Shown: positions 1 to 6,671 of the stretch, one piece after another | Layout: each line of letters begins with the position of its first letter | How positions within the stretch are numbered: the first letter of the stretch is position 1 | Source: Alphaproteobacteria bacterium | Lineage (GTDB): Bacteria; Pseudomonadota; Alphaproteobacteria; SMXP01 | Reading direction: 5' to 3' | DNA length: 10,721 nucleotides | NCBI GenBank assembly: GCA_004356335.1 | Contig: SMXP01000045.1 | Location: forward strand, 1-10,721 | The notes under the pieces: model-generated | Databases searched by the model: none | What the model saw: the letters and a program-made list of their open reading frames with translations, nothing else | Told to the model about the DNA's origin: nothing | Translations under genes and position numbers: made by a program

Positions 1-320
1 CCTGCAAGAGTAGCGCAGAAAAAATAGTGTAAATAAAGTTCGGCGCCGATCCAAAGGCTCGTGGCGGCCAAAAACTTAGCATCTCCCCCGCCGACGAAAC
101 CCGCAGCAAACAAGAGGAACCCCGCAACAAGAGCCGCCATGCCGATTGCTATATGTATGCCAATCTCCGAGATTGTCATGCCCGCGGGTATGACTAACGC
201 CATAAAGGCGAGGATGAGCGCCAATGAAATCCAATTGGGAATCGTCATGGTGGAGATGTCGTAAGCCGCCGCGCCAATCATGCACGCGGGAAATAGGCTG
301 AGCATTAGAACGTCGATCAT
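1..320 (-). CDS. cpaA: Prepilin peptidase, CpaA/TadV type (5' part, truncated by window edge)
   Basis: The minus strand stays open from an ATG at 320 to the window edge, giving 106 residues with no stop. The product is strongly hydrophobic, with about three membrane segments. It carries both landmarks of the A24 aspartic prepilin peptidases: an early Asp in YDISTMTIPNW (D21) and the GxGD-type motif GGGDAKFLAA (D80). These are the two catalytic aspartates of the family, which cleaves the leader of Flp/type IV prepilins at the inner membrane. The short N-terminus, without the cysteine-bearing methylase domain of PilD, fits the CpaA/TadV subgroup of tad pilus loci. A GAGG about 10 nt upstream supports the start. 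The missing C-terminus should hold the last helices (the family is usually about 160-170 residues). Whether other tad genes follow cannot be seen. The family call is fairly sure, the symbol less so. Confidence 0.85.
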   Translation of the reverse strand, partial: MIDVLMLSLFPACMIGAAAYDISTMTIPNWISLALILAFMALVIPAGMTISEIGIHIAIGMAALVAGFLLFAAGFVGGGDAKFLAATSLWIGAELYLHYFFCATLA

Positions 321-412
321 TGGGACCGCCTCATTTTGAACGGTCTTTTGGCTACAACACAAATGGTTTGCGTCGTGTTAAAATGGGGCAGATTTTTCGA
401 AGGCGGTTCAGT

Positions 413-544
413 TTAGAGCGCATTCAGGAAAAGTGGCCGCCGGTTTTCCTGGAAACACTCTAGCTTTTCGGTGCTCAAGACGCGCCACTTTGGTGCATCA
501 AATTCGCGTAGCGAGATGCGCATGGGAAAGCGTAGGGTAGACAT
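413..544 (-). CDS. Doubtful 43-residue reading frame ending inside a repeat
   Basis: An ATG at 544 opens a 43-codon frame on minus ending in TAA at 415-413. The first 28 or so residues (beginning MSTLRFPMRISLREFDAPKW) look moderately protein-like. The last 15 or so residues are the translation of the palindromic repeat at 414-463, and the TAA overlaps the repeat's end. There is no clear Shine-Dalgarno sequence. It could be a small gene or gene remnant that lost its native 3' end to the repeat, or chance. I do not recognise a family. Confidence 0.2.
   Translation of the reverse strand: MSTLRFPMRISLREFDAPKWRVLSTEKLECFQENRRPLFLNAL
414..463 (+). repeat. Palindromic intergenic repeat, copy 1 (module A only)
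   Basis: An imperfect 50-bp palindrome beginning TAGAGCGCATTC and ending AACACTCTAG, with the central core GGAAAAGTGG then CCGGTTTTCC. The same core occurs at 4070-4092 and 9519-9542. The arms end in TAGAG/CTCTA, as in the other copies. This copy lacks the second palindromic module seen in the 105-bp copies. It resembles the short mosaic intergenic elements (RIME-like) described from rhizobia and relatives. The name is by resemblance, not by comparison with a database. Confidence 0.8.
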
Positions 545-708
545 GTTAGGGCGCCGTTAAGGAAATTGGTAAATTCGAGTCATAAGCAAGATACCCGCGT
601 TTTTTGGTGGGTATCTATCGAAAAAGGGTCGAGCGAGGGATAAACCGGCACGTGGCATGGGCCTATCAAGCCATAGGAGTCTCAAAGGACCGTAAATTAA
701 GTGTGGCG

Positions 709-1491
709 TTATTCGGCAGCGCGCACTTCGGTGGAGGTGCTTGGTCCGTATCGTTCCGGATTCTTACGCAAATAATATTCAAAGGAATCCGCCATGCGTC
801 CCTCCAGCAAGGGTACCATATATAGAACCGCCATCCCCTCCAAATATTGTGCGTTGCGCAACGGTCCCAAATCTTCGGATTCGAATCCCATGGCCTCGAT
901 GATTTCCCGCACTTTTTGTTTGGCCTCTCGATCATCGCCCACCACAGGTACGGTCACCGGTCCACCGGCTGTACTGGGGTCGGCCATGACTAAATAACTC
1001 ATAACGTTGAAGGCTTTGACCAGTGCGGCGCCGGGCGCCCAAGATTGAATCAATTCCGCGCCCGATGTTTCCACCGCTCTTTCCATATGGCCGTCATCGC
1101 TCATGCGAATCGCGTTGGTCACATCGATGATGATCTTACCGTCAAGATCGCCGACGCCTTTTATGACCCCCTCAGCGGCCGTCCAGGGAACCGCCAACAC
1201 CACGATATCGGCCTTTTTAACCGCATCGCGTTGGCTCGCCGCCGAGGCGTGTTCGCCGGTGCGGGCGACGAGCTCCTTGACTTTGGCTTGGGTCGGGTCG
1301 CGCGATCCATAGACCACCACGTAGCCGAGCTTGGCAAAACGTGGACCCAAGGCGCCACCCACGCGGCCGGTGCCGATCACGGCGACAGTTTCCCCGGTCA
1401 GGAGCGAAGTGACCGGCGTCGATCCGGCCGTCAGAATAAACAGTAAGGCGACGGCGGAAATCCAACGAAAAATGCGACCGTTGGGGCCCAT
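709..1491 (-). CDS. NADP/F420-type Rossmann oxidoreductase with hydrophobic N-terminal segment
   Basis: 260 residues. After a basic, hydrophobic N-terminus (about residues 6-23, then TAGSTPVTS) comes a dinucleotide-binding fold: GTGRVGG at 40-46 (GxGxxG), YGSRDP at 61-66 (S/R expected to hold the NADP 2'-phosphate), VVLAVPW at 97-103, IIDVTNAI at 121-128, and VKAFNVMSY near 158-166. This order is that of the NADP oxidoreductase, coenzyme F420-dependent family (PF03807). The substrate is unknown, and use of F420 itself cannot be assumed in an alphaproteobacterium. The start is supported by AGAGGTG 8 nt upstream. It lies 133 bp after pheT in the same direction but has its own promoter. The N-terminal segment is odd because the cofactor is cytoplasmic: it could be a signal peptide or a membrane anchor, and no twin-arginine is visible. 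Confidence 0.85.
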   Translation of the reverse strand: MGPNGRIFRWISAVALLFILTAGSTPVTSLLTGETVAVIGTGRVGGALGPRFAKLGYVVVYGSRDPTQAKVKELVARTGEHASAASQRDAVKKADIVVLAVPWTAAEGVIKGVGDLDGKIIIDVTNAIRMSDDGHMERAVETSGAELIQSWAPGAALVKAFNVMSYLVMADPSTAGGPVTVPVVGDDREAKQKVREIIEAMGFESEDLGPLRNAQYLEGMAVLYMVPLLEGRMADSFEYYLRKNPERYGPSTSTEVRAAE

Positions 1492-1557
1492 GAAAATTCA
1501 CCTCTTTTGGCCGTCACCTGGTGCGGTGCCGGCAATATGATCGTTGATACAGGCTCC

Positions 1558-1586
1558 ATTATAGCTGGATGCGGTGCCGATCAAAA
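1558..1586 (-). promoter_or_regulatory. Sigma-70-like promoter for the oxidoreductase gene
   Basis: On minus a perfect TATAAT lies at 1563-1558. Upstream is a T-rich -35 candidate that can be read as TTTTGA with a 17-bp spacer or TTTGAT with 16 bp. Transcription would start near 1551, leaving a leader of about 60 nt before the ATG at 1491. The promoter lies just after the pheT stop, so the oxidoreductase gene can be transcribed independently of the translation operon. Confidence 0.6.
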
Positions 1587-1624
1587 CGACCGCTTGCGGA
1601 CCGGCATCGGCATCTTGTGAAGGG

Positions 1625-4042
1625 CTACGCGCGCAACGTCCCGCCGGTCGCCTTTTCCACTGCTGTGACGATTTTGGCCGAAACCGCATCGATTTCCGCA
1701 TCGGTCATGGTTTTGTCGCGCGGCTGCAATGTAACGGCGACGGCGAGCGATTTTTTGCCTTCGCCAATGGCCTTGCCTTCGAATACATCGAACAGCGACA
1801 CATTCGTTATCAGTTTCTTCTCGGCTGACCGTGCGGCATGTATAAGTGCGCCGGCTGTGACATCACGATCGACGACAAAAGCAAAATCCCGTTCGACCGG
1901 CGGCAGGTCGGAGGCATTCAGGGCGGGCTTCGTTTTGCTGGTTTTGGCACGGGGCAAGGGCAGTGCGTCCAGATTAACTTCGAAGCCCACAAGCGGTCCC
2001 GCAACGTCTAATTTATCCAGCACGCGCGGGTGAATTTCGCCGAATGCGGCGAGCACGTTGTTCGGTCCCTGACGAATCACGCCGGAGCGGCCCGGGTGGT
2101 ACCACGCGGGGGCCTCCGTTGCGATCTGCACATTGTTAGCGGCAATACCACATGCGGCCAGCACCGACAGCGCGTCGCTTTTCGCGTCAAAAACATCCGC
2201 AGCCGGAACACCGTTCGACCAGTGACGGGCCGATCCCGCGCCATCTCGGGCGCCGCACGTGATACCACTGGCATAAGTCGATTGATCGTCCGGTTCCGCC
2301 CCGGCATATTGCGGTCCCACTTCGTAAAGTGACAGATCGGAAAGACCGCGATCGACATTTCGCCCCACCGCATTGATCAATCCCGGCAACAGGCTGGGCC
2401 GCATGGCGTCGAGCTCCGACGAAATCGGGTTTGACAATTGCAAGGTTTCGTGGCCGCCGCCGAACAGCACGGCATGTGAGCGTGTGATGAAAGACCACGT
2501 CACCGCTTCGGTTAAGCCTTTTTCTGCCAGGATGCGGCGGGCCAATCGGACGCGTTCTTGGGCCGCGGTCAAGACAGGCCGGGCCACCGCATAAGGCCGT
2601 TTCATCGGTGTGACGGGCAAACGGTCAAACCCGTGAATGCGCGCGATCTCCTCCACCAAACAAGCCGGGCCTTCCACGTCGGGGCGCCAAGTGGGCACGT
2701 TGACGAGCAAGCCTTTGCCGCCTTTTTTACAGGCGAAACCGAGATCGGTGAGAATTGTTGCAATGGTATGGGACGTAAGGTCCAATCCGGTCAGACGTTT
2801 CACCTCGAGCGGATCGAAATCGATCCGAATGTCGGGCACAGGTGCCGCGCCGGCAATAAAAAGTTCGCTGGCCTTGCCACCGCACAGCTCGAGTATAAGC
2901 TTGGTGGCGAGCTCTAGCCCCGGTATCACGAAATTAGGATCGACGCCGCGCTCGAATCGATAGCGTGCGTCGGATTCGATGCCGGTGCGACGTCCCGTGC
3001 GGGCCGTGCGTAACGGATCGAAATAAGCGGATTCGATGAATACGTCCGTCGTGTCGTCCCGTGAACTCGTGCTGTCACCCCCCATGACACCGCCCAGGCC
3101 GATCACGCCCGACTCGTCGGCAATCACGCACATGTCGTCATCGATGTCATATTCATTGCCGTCGAGGGCCAAAAGCTTTTCGCCTTTTTGGCCCAAGCGC
3201 GCATGAATTTGACCTTTAAGTTTAGCGGCATCGTAGACATGCAAGGGTCGGGCACGGTCGTAAGACACAAAATTGGTGATGTCGACCAAGGCATTGACCG
3301 GCCTCAGACCGATGGCTCGTAGGCGATGTTGCAACCAGTCCGGGGACGGACCGTTTTTCAGATCGCGCACCACGCGCCCGGCAAAAATCGGGCAGGCATG
3401 GGCGGTTTCTTGATCGAATTTGAGCCCAATGTCGACCGGGCTTGGGAACGTCCCTTTAATCGGGTCCACATCCGGCGTTTTCAGAATGCCCATGCCGGCG
3501 GCCGCCAAATCCCGCGCAATGCCCGCAACCGCCAACGTATCGGGCCGATTCGGGGTAACTTCCATATCGATCACCGGATCGGAAAGACCCAGCACAATTG
3601 CGGCGGGGCTGCCCACTTCCGCATCCGCAGGCAATTCGATAATGCCGTCATGTTGGTCAGAGATTTCAAGCTCACGTTCGGAACACAACATGCCGTTGGA
3701 TTGCACGCCGCGAATCTTGGTCTTGGTCAATGTGAAATCGCTGCCCGGTATATAAGTGCCGACCGGCGCAAACACGCCCTTCATGCCGGTGCGGGCGTTC
3801 GGCGCGCCGCACACCACTTCGACCGTCTCGCTTCCTGTATTGACTTGGCAGATGCTGAGCCGATCCGCATCGGGGTGCTGTTTGGCCTCGATAACTTGCG
3901 CAACGACGAACCCGTCAAACTTTTTGGCCGGATCCGACACGTCTTCGACCTCAAGGCCGATATTGATCATTGTTTCGGCAATGTCGTCGAGCGGCGCATT
4001 TGTATCCAGATGATCTTTGAGCCAAGACAGGGTGAACTTCAT
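1625..4042 (-). CDS. pheT: Phenylalanine--tRNA ligase beta subunit
   Basis: 805 residues, a normal length for bacterial PheT. It forms the alpha2-beta2 PheRS with PheS in the cytoplasm and carries tRNA binding and editing of mischarged Tyr-tRNA(Phe). The N-terminus MKFTLSWLKDHL is typical. An EMAP-like tRNA-binding OB domain follows (about 39-150, with HPDADRLSICQV and VVCGAPNAR), then the B3/4 editing region (about 210-380), the B5 domain (about 400-475), and the C-terminal FDX-ACB anticodon-binding domain (about 714-805, starting PPVERDFAFVVD). The ATG at 4042 has an AGAGG about 9 nt upstream; part of this ribosome site is the end of the repeat at 4056-4160. It follows pheS after 115 bp, an unusually wide gap filled by that repeat. 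No frameshift or missing domain is visible. Confidence 0.98.
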   Translation of the reverse strand: MKFTLSWLKDHLDTNAPLDDIAETMINIGLEVEDVSDPAKKFDGFVVAQVIEAKQHPDADRLSICQVNTGSETVEVVCGAPNARTGMKGVFAPVGTYIPGSDFTLTKTKIRGVQSNGMLCSERELEISDQHDGIIELPADAEVGSPAAIVLGLSDPVIDMEVTPNRPDTLAVAGIARDLAAAGMGILKTPDVDPIKGTFPSPVDIGLKFDQETAHACPIFAGRVVRDLKNGPSPDWLQHRLRAIGLRPVNALVDITNFVSYDRARPLHVYDAAKLKGQIHARLGQKGEKLLALDGNEYDIDDDMCVIADESGVIGLGGVMGGDSTSSRDDTTDVFIESAYFDPLRTARTGRRTGIESDARYRFERGVDPNFVIPGLELATKLILELCGGKASELFIAGAAPVPDIRIDFDPLEVKRLTGLDLTSHTIATILTDLGFACKKGGKGLLVNVPTWRPDVEGPACLVEEIARIHGFDRLPVTPMKRPYAVARPVLTAAQERVRLARRILAEKGLTEAVTWSFITRSHAVLFGGGHETLQLSNPISSELDAMRPSLLPGLINAVGRNVDRGLSDLSLYEVGPQYAGAEPDDQSTYASGITCGARDGAGSARHWSNGVPAADVFDAKSDALSVLAACGIAANNVQIATEAPAWYHPGRSGVIRQGPNNVLAAFGEIHPRVLDKLDVAGPLVGFEVNLDALPLPRAKTSKTKPALNASDLPPVERDFAFVVDRDVTAGALIHAARSAEKKLITNVSLFDVFEGKAIGEGKKSLAVAVTLQPRDKTMTDAEIDAVSAKIVTAVEKATGGTLRA

Positions 4043-4055
4043 TTTCAGTCGCCTC

Positions 4056-4160
4056 TAGAGTGTTTCCAGGAAAAGTGGCCACCGGTTTTCCGTCCGGAAA
4101 CACGATAAAACAACAACTTAGGGGTCAGGTTTTGATTCCATCAAAACCGGAAAGACCCTA
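4056..4160 (+). repeat. 105-bp mosaic palindromic repeat, copy 2, between pheS and pheT
   Basis: Module A runs from TAGAGTGTTTCC through GGAAAAGTGG and CCGGTTTTCCGTCCGGAAACAC. Next comes an A-rich linker ending CTTAG, then a second palindrome with a perfect 9-bp stem at 4128-4136/4140-4148 (loop TCC) and an outer GGGTC/GACCC pairing at 4122-4126/4154-4158. Total length and module order match the copy at 9507-9611. On minus, the TAG at 4160-4158 that ends the element is the pheS stop codon. In the transcript the two hairpins would sit between pheS and pheT, where they could affect RNA stability or the subunit ratio. No clean T-run follows, so a terminator is not supported. Confidence 0.85.
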
Positions 4161-5258
4161 GCGGCTCAAGCCGTTTGCCAGGTTCGGCATATCGAGAGCG
4201 GCAAAACCGTAATGCGTCAGCCAGCGCATATCGGCGGCGAAGAAATCGCGCAGATCGGGAATGCCGTATTTCAACATGGCCAAACGGTCGACCCCCATGC
4301 CGAAGGCGAAACCCTGATAGACATCCGGATCGAGGCCGACATTTTTTAATACGTTGGGATGAACCATGCCGCAGCCGAGAATCTCCAGCCAATCGTCTCC
4401 CTCGCCGACGCGTATTTCATTACCGACGCGGGTGTAACCAATATCCATTTCGGCCGACGGTTCGGTAAACGGAAAGAAATGGGGGCGAAAGCGAAAGCGA
4501 ATGTCATCGACCTCGAAGAACGCTTTGGTGAATTCCTCCAAGCACCATTTAAGATGACCCATATGGGTTTCCTGATCGATTACCAAGCCTTCCACTTGAT
4601 GAAACATGGGCGTGTGGGTTTGATCGGAATCGCAGCGATAGGTACGCCCGGGCACGATGATCCGGATCGGCGGCTTTTCCGCCTGCATGGTCCGGATCTG
4701 CACCGGGCTCGTGTGGGTGCGCAGAAGCTTACGTTCGCCGTTTTCGTCCGGATGAAAGAAGAACGTGTCGTGAATGTCCCGCGCCGGATGCCCGGGAGGG
4801 AAATTGAGTGCGGTAAAATTATAGAAATCGTCTTCTATATCGGGGCCTTCCTTCACCTCAAATCCCATATCGGCGAAAATAGTAATGATTTCATCGAAAA
4901 CCTGGCTTACGGGATGAATACGACCCTCCGCATGCGGACGAATTGGTAAAGTTACGTCGACTTTTTCGGCCGCCAGTCGCGCATCCAAGGCGGCCTGGTG
5001 TAATTCGTCTTGGCGTTCGGCAATGGCATCGCTAAGCGTTGTCTTGAGCCCGTTGAGTTTGACGCCCATGACCTTGCGCTCATCGGCTTCCATGGCGGCC
5101 AAAGATTTCATGAGCTTGCTGACGCGGCCTTTTTTGCCGAGCGCCTTGACGCGCACGTCGTCCAAGGTGCGCTCGTCTTCGGCGGCGGCAATCGCAGCCA
5201 AAATGTCGCGTTCAAGCGACGTTAAATCGGTGGTTTGGACGGTCACGGTTTCGCTCAT
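4158..5258 (-). CDS. pheS: Phenylalanine--tRNA ligase alpha subunit
   Basis: 366 residues, a usual length. This is the catalytic subunit of PheRS, making Phe-AMP and charging tRNA(Phe). The N-terminal coiled coil covers about 1-100 (ALGKKGRVSKLMK at 39-51). The class II aminoacyl-tRNA synthetase core follows: THTSPVQIRTM at 181-191, the motif 2 region GRTYRCDSDQTHTPMFHQ at 204-221, FFPFTEPSAEMDI near 261-273, and motif 3 GFAFGMGVDRLAML at 316-329. The C-terminus GLSR is of normal type, so the repeat that supplies its TAG did not truncate it. The ATG at 5258 has no strong Shine-Dalgarno sequence, but no better start exists before conserved residues. It lies 193 bp after rplT, the gap being mostly repeat. 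Confidence 0.98.
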   Translation of the reverse strand: MSETVTVQTTDLTSLERDILAAIAAAEDERTLDDVRVKALGKKGRVSKLMKSLAAMEADERKVMGVKLNGLKTTLSDAIAERQDELHQAALDARLAAEKVDVTLPIRPHAEGRIHPVSQVFDEIITIFADMGFEVKEGPDIEDDFYNFTALNFPPGHPARDIHDTFFFHPDENGERKLLRTHTSPVQIRTMQAEKPPIRIIVPGRTYRCDSDQTHTPMFHQVEGLVIDQETHMGHLKWCLEEFTKAFFEVDDIRFRFRPHFFPFTEPSAEMDIGYTRVGNEIRVGEGDDWLEILGCGMVHPNVLKNVGLDPDVYQGFAFGMGVDRLAMLKYGIPDLRDFFAADMRWLTHYGFAALDMPNLANGLSR

Positions 5259-5327
5259 TGTTGGCTATGGCCGGTCGCCGTGCTTCTCTCATGATTGGTT
5301 GCCAAGATCAATATGCCGGCCGGGCCC

Positions 5328-5454
5328 CTAGAGCGCATTCACAAAAGACGGAATCGCTAACGTGCTCTAAGTCTTTGTTTTGTCGCCCATTCGGACGGAA
5401 AACCGGCACCCACCCCGGCCTTCGCCGGGGCATGCTTTGCCTAAATGCGCTTTA
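5328..5454 (-). repeat. Mosaic palindromic repeat, copy 3, between rplT and pheS
   Basis: Read on minus, this copy has the module A core CCGGTTTTCCGTCCGAA, the linker GACAAAACAAAGACTTAGAGC, and a module B palindrome that opens GAGCAC and closes with GCGCTCTAG (5370-5328). This is the same order as the 9507-9611 copy. It differs in carrying a GC-rich hairpin (stem 5413-5419/5424-5430, loop CTTC) in place of the GGAAAAGTGG arm. Its outer arms, AATGCGCT near 5444-5451 and AGCGCATT at 5332-5339, are inverted repeats. The end beside rplT begins CTAAAGCGC, and its TAA is the rplT stop. The boundary at 5454 is approximate. Confidence 0.75.
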
Positions 5455-5808
5455 GGCCAGGGCCGCCTGCGATTTATCGATCAGGGCCTTAAAGGCCCCC
5501 GGCTCGCGCACCGCCAGATCGGCCAACACTTTCCGGTCGACTTCGATGCCGGCGCGGGCCAGCCCATGAATGAACCGGCCATAGGTCAACCCGTGTTCCC
5601 GGGTGGCCGCGTTGATGCGCTGAATCCACAAGGCTCGGAAATTGCGCTTGCGCACCCGCCGGTCGCGATAGGCATATTGGCCGGCTTTTTCCACCGCCTG
5701 CTTGGCGGCGCGAAACGTGTTCTTGCGGCGGCCGTAATAGCCTTTGGCCGCTTTGATGACCTTGCGATGGCGGGCGTGGGTGGTAACCCCTCGTTTGACG
5801 CGGGACAT
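5452..5808 (-). CDS. rplT: 50S ribosomal protein L20
   Basis: 118 residues, the normal length. L20 binds 23S rRNA early in 50S assembly and in several bacteria represses its own operon. The sequence is highly basic and family-typical: MSRVKRGVTTHARHRKVIK at the N-terminus, YYGRRKNTFRAAKQAV near 24-39, RDRRVRKRNFRALWIQRINAA near 49-69, and a globular C-terminal part ending SQAALA. AAGGAG upstream of the ATG at 5808 sets the start. It lies 24 nt after rpmI, so the two are surely cotranscribed. Its TAA is formed at the edge of repeat copy 3. Confidence 0.98.
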   Translation of the reverse strand: MSRVKRGVTTHARHRKVIKAAKGYYGRRKNTFRAAKQAVEKAGQYAYRDRRVRKRNFRALWIQRINAATREHGLTYGRFIHGLARAGIEVDRKVLADLAVREPGAFKALIDKSQAALA

Positions 5809-5832
5809 GGCGGTGCTCCTTCGATCCGGGTT

Positions 5833-6033
5833 CTAGCGCGCGTAGGGCAAATATTGTTTGACCAGGCGTTCGTCAGCCTTGGCCAAGGTTTTATTGCCGC
5901 GCAGATTGCGGATCTGCTTGGGCGATTTCTTGATCATACCGTGGGATTTGCCCGATTGCTTGACCCGGACGCGGCCTTTGGACGTGACCCTGAAGCGCTT
6001 TTTGGCACCACTTTTGGTCTTCAATTTAGGCAT
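5833..6033 (-). CDS. rpmI: 50S ribosomal protein L35
   Basis: 66 residues starting MPKLKTKSGAKKRF, the standard L35 N-terminus and length. It is rich in Lys and Arg, with RVRVKQSGKSHGM and LAKADERLVKQYLPYAR at the C-terminus. The start at 6033 is chosen over a longer in-frame opening (to 6120) because AGGAG lies 8 nt upstream of it and the upstream residues are not L35-like. It is the first gene of rpmI-rplT-pheS-pheT. infC, which precedes rpmI in many bacteria, is not present in the 638 bases upstream. I found no convincing promoter in its leader. Confidence 0.97.
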   Translation of the reverse strand: MPKLKTKSGAKKRFRVTSKGRVRVKQSGKSHGMIKKSPKQIRNLRGNKTLAKADERLVKQYLPYAR

Positions 6034-6213
6034 TTTGCTTGTCTCCTTGGCAAGCGGGGCTCGGGCTTCGGGAGGTCGCCCTTGATCCCCACTCGTTTTA
6101 TTAAGCCCCCCGCGCCGCAAAGGGACGCTCGACTCGAGGCCTCTTATTCAAGCCTTGCGGGTCGCCATGGCATGCCATATGGGCCAGGCCACCCCGGAAC
6201 CGCTGGGTTATAA

Positions 6214-6417
6214 GGGATTGGCGCGGGAATGCAAGGGGTGGGGGATTGCCCTATGGATCCAGCTTGGGTCTGCGATATTCGTGATCAATGCATTGCCAAT
6301 GGTACGGCTTTTCATTTCAAGCAATGGGGCGGTACCAACAAGAAAAAGACCGGAAGAGTTCTTGAAGGCCGGACTTGGGATGAATTGCCGACGAGTCAAC
6401 TGGCGGCTGTTTAATGG
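6214..6417 (+). pseudogene. Remnant of a DUF5131 / phage Gp37-Gp68 family gene (C-terminal end only)
   Basis: From 6214 a plus-strand frame (after an in-frame TAA at 6211) reads to a stop at 6415-6417. From about 6268 it encodes PMDPAWVCDIRDQCIANGTA, then FHFKQWGG, and KKKTGRVLEGRTWDELP near the end. This FFKQWGG...GR.LDGR.WDE.P ending is the C-terminal signature I associate with the DUF5131 (Gp37/Gp68) family of phage and island proteins, which are normally about 250 residues or more. The conserved N-terminal Cys-bearing part is absent from all frames upstream, so this is a decayed 3' fragment of about 60 residues. It indicates past mobile DNA between rpmI and the hydrolase. The family call is from memory of the motif. 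Confidence 0.65.
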
Positions 6418-6433
6418 CTCTCATCTGGCGCGT

Positions 6434-6532
6434 CTAAACCACCCCCAACCACTCAAACGCTTTGAGGCCGAAGACGAAGCCGGTGGCGAGGCACGTCACG
6501 GCGATCAGAGCCATATGGCGTTTTAGGGCCAT
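6434..6532 (-). CDS. Possible 32-residue single-helix membrane microprotein
   Basis: On minus an ATG at 6532 gives MALKRHMALIAVTCLATGFV followed by FGLKAFEWLGVV and a TAG at 6436-6434. It has a short basic start (KRH), a hydrophobic stretch of roughly 15-18 residues, then an amphipathic end. The amino-acid order is plausible for a small inner-membrane protein. No strong Shine-Dalgarno sequence precedes it, and the frame continues upstream (RKRRPDLLF), so it could also be the end of a decayed longer gene. It lies between the DUF5131 remnant and the hydrolase. I do not recognise the family. Confidence 0.4.
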   Translation of the reverse strand: MALKRHMALIAVTCLATGFVFGLKAFEWLGVV

Positions 6533-6671
6533 AAACAAAAGGTCAGGGCGGCGCTTTCTGGGGCCGGGACCGGCTGAGCCCGAACAAGCCCTCGCGCCGT
6601 GCGCCGCAAGGTGATAAAACGCCCTTCCGTCGCCCGTCCATAACAGACCTTAAGATTAAGCAGAGACGCCC

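Larger units (their letters stand above)
321..708. other. Gene-poor stretch between cpaA and the oxidoreductase gene
   Basis: These 388 bases contain one 50-bp palindromic repeat (414-463) and a doubtful 43-codon minus-strand reading frame that runs into it (413-544). A 7-bp inverted repeat at 590-596/609-615 encloses a T-rich loop but has no T-run after it on either strand, so I do not call it a terminator. I see no convincing -35/-10 pair for cpaA. The rest shows nothing I can name. Confidence 0.6.

Noticed and set aside
590..615. Hairpin GATACCC/GGGTATC as terminator of the oxidoreductase gene
   Set aside because: The T-run is in the loop, not after the stem on the coding direction, and the stem is only 7 bp.
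3326..4108. 260-codon plus-strand frame opposite pheT
   Set aside because: It is antisense to conserved pheT domains, with a His/Arg-rich composition typical of a shadow frame.
5413..5430. GC-rich hairpin after rplT as a terminator
   Set aside because: No T-run follows on minus (TGGGTGCCGG), and pheS downstream is expected to be cotranscribed; it is treated as part of the repeat.
6034..6120. 29-residue N-terminal extension of L35
   Set aside because: L35 begins MPKLKTKSG in the family and AGGAG precedes that ATG; the extension contains no conserved residues.
5380..6213. 277-codon plus-strand frame opposite rplT and rpmI
   Set aside because: It is antisense to two ribosomal protein genes and both intergenic gaps; no family motif is visible.
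6155..6526. 123-codon plus-strand frame over the DUF5131 remnant
   Set aside because: It is in a different frame from the recognisable KQWGG and GRTWDELP motifs, has no protein-like signature, and runs over the opposite-strand microprotein candidate.
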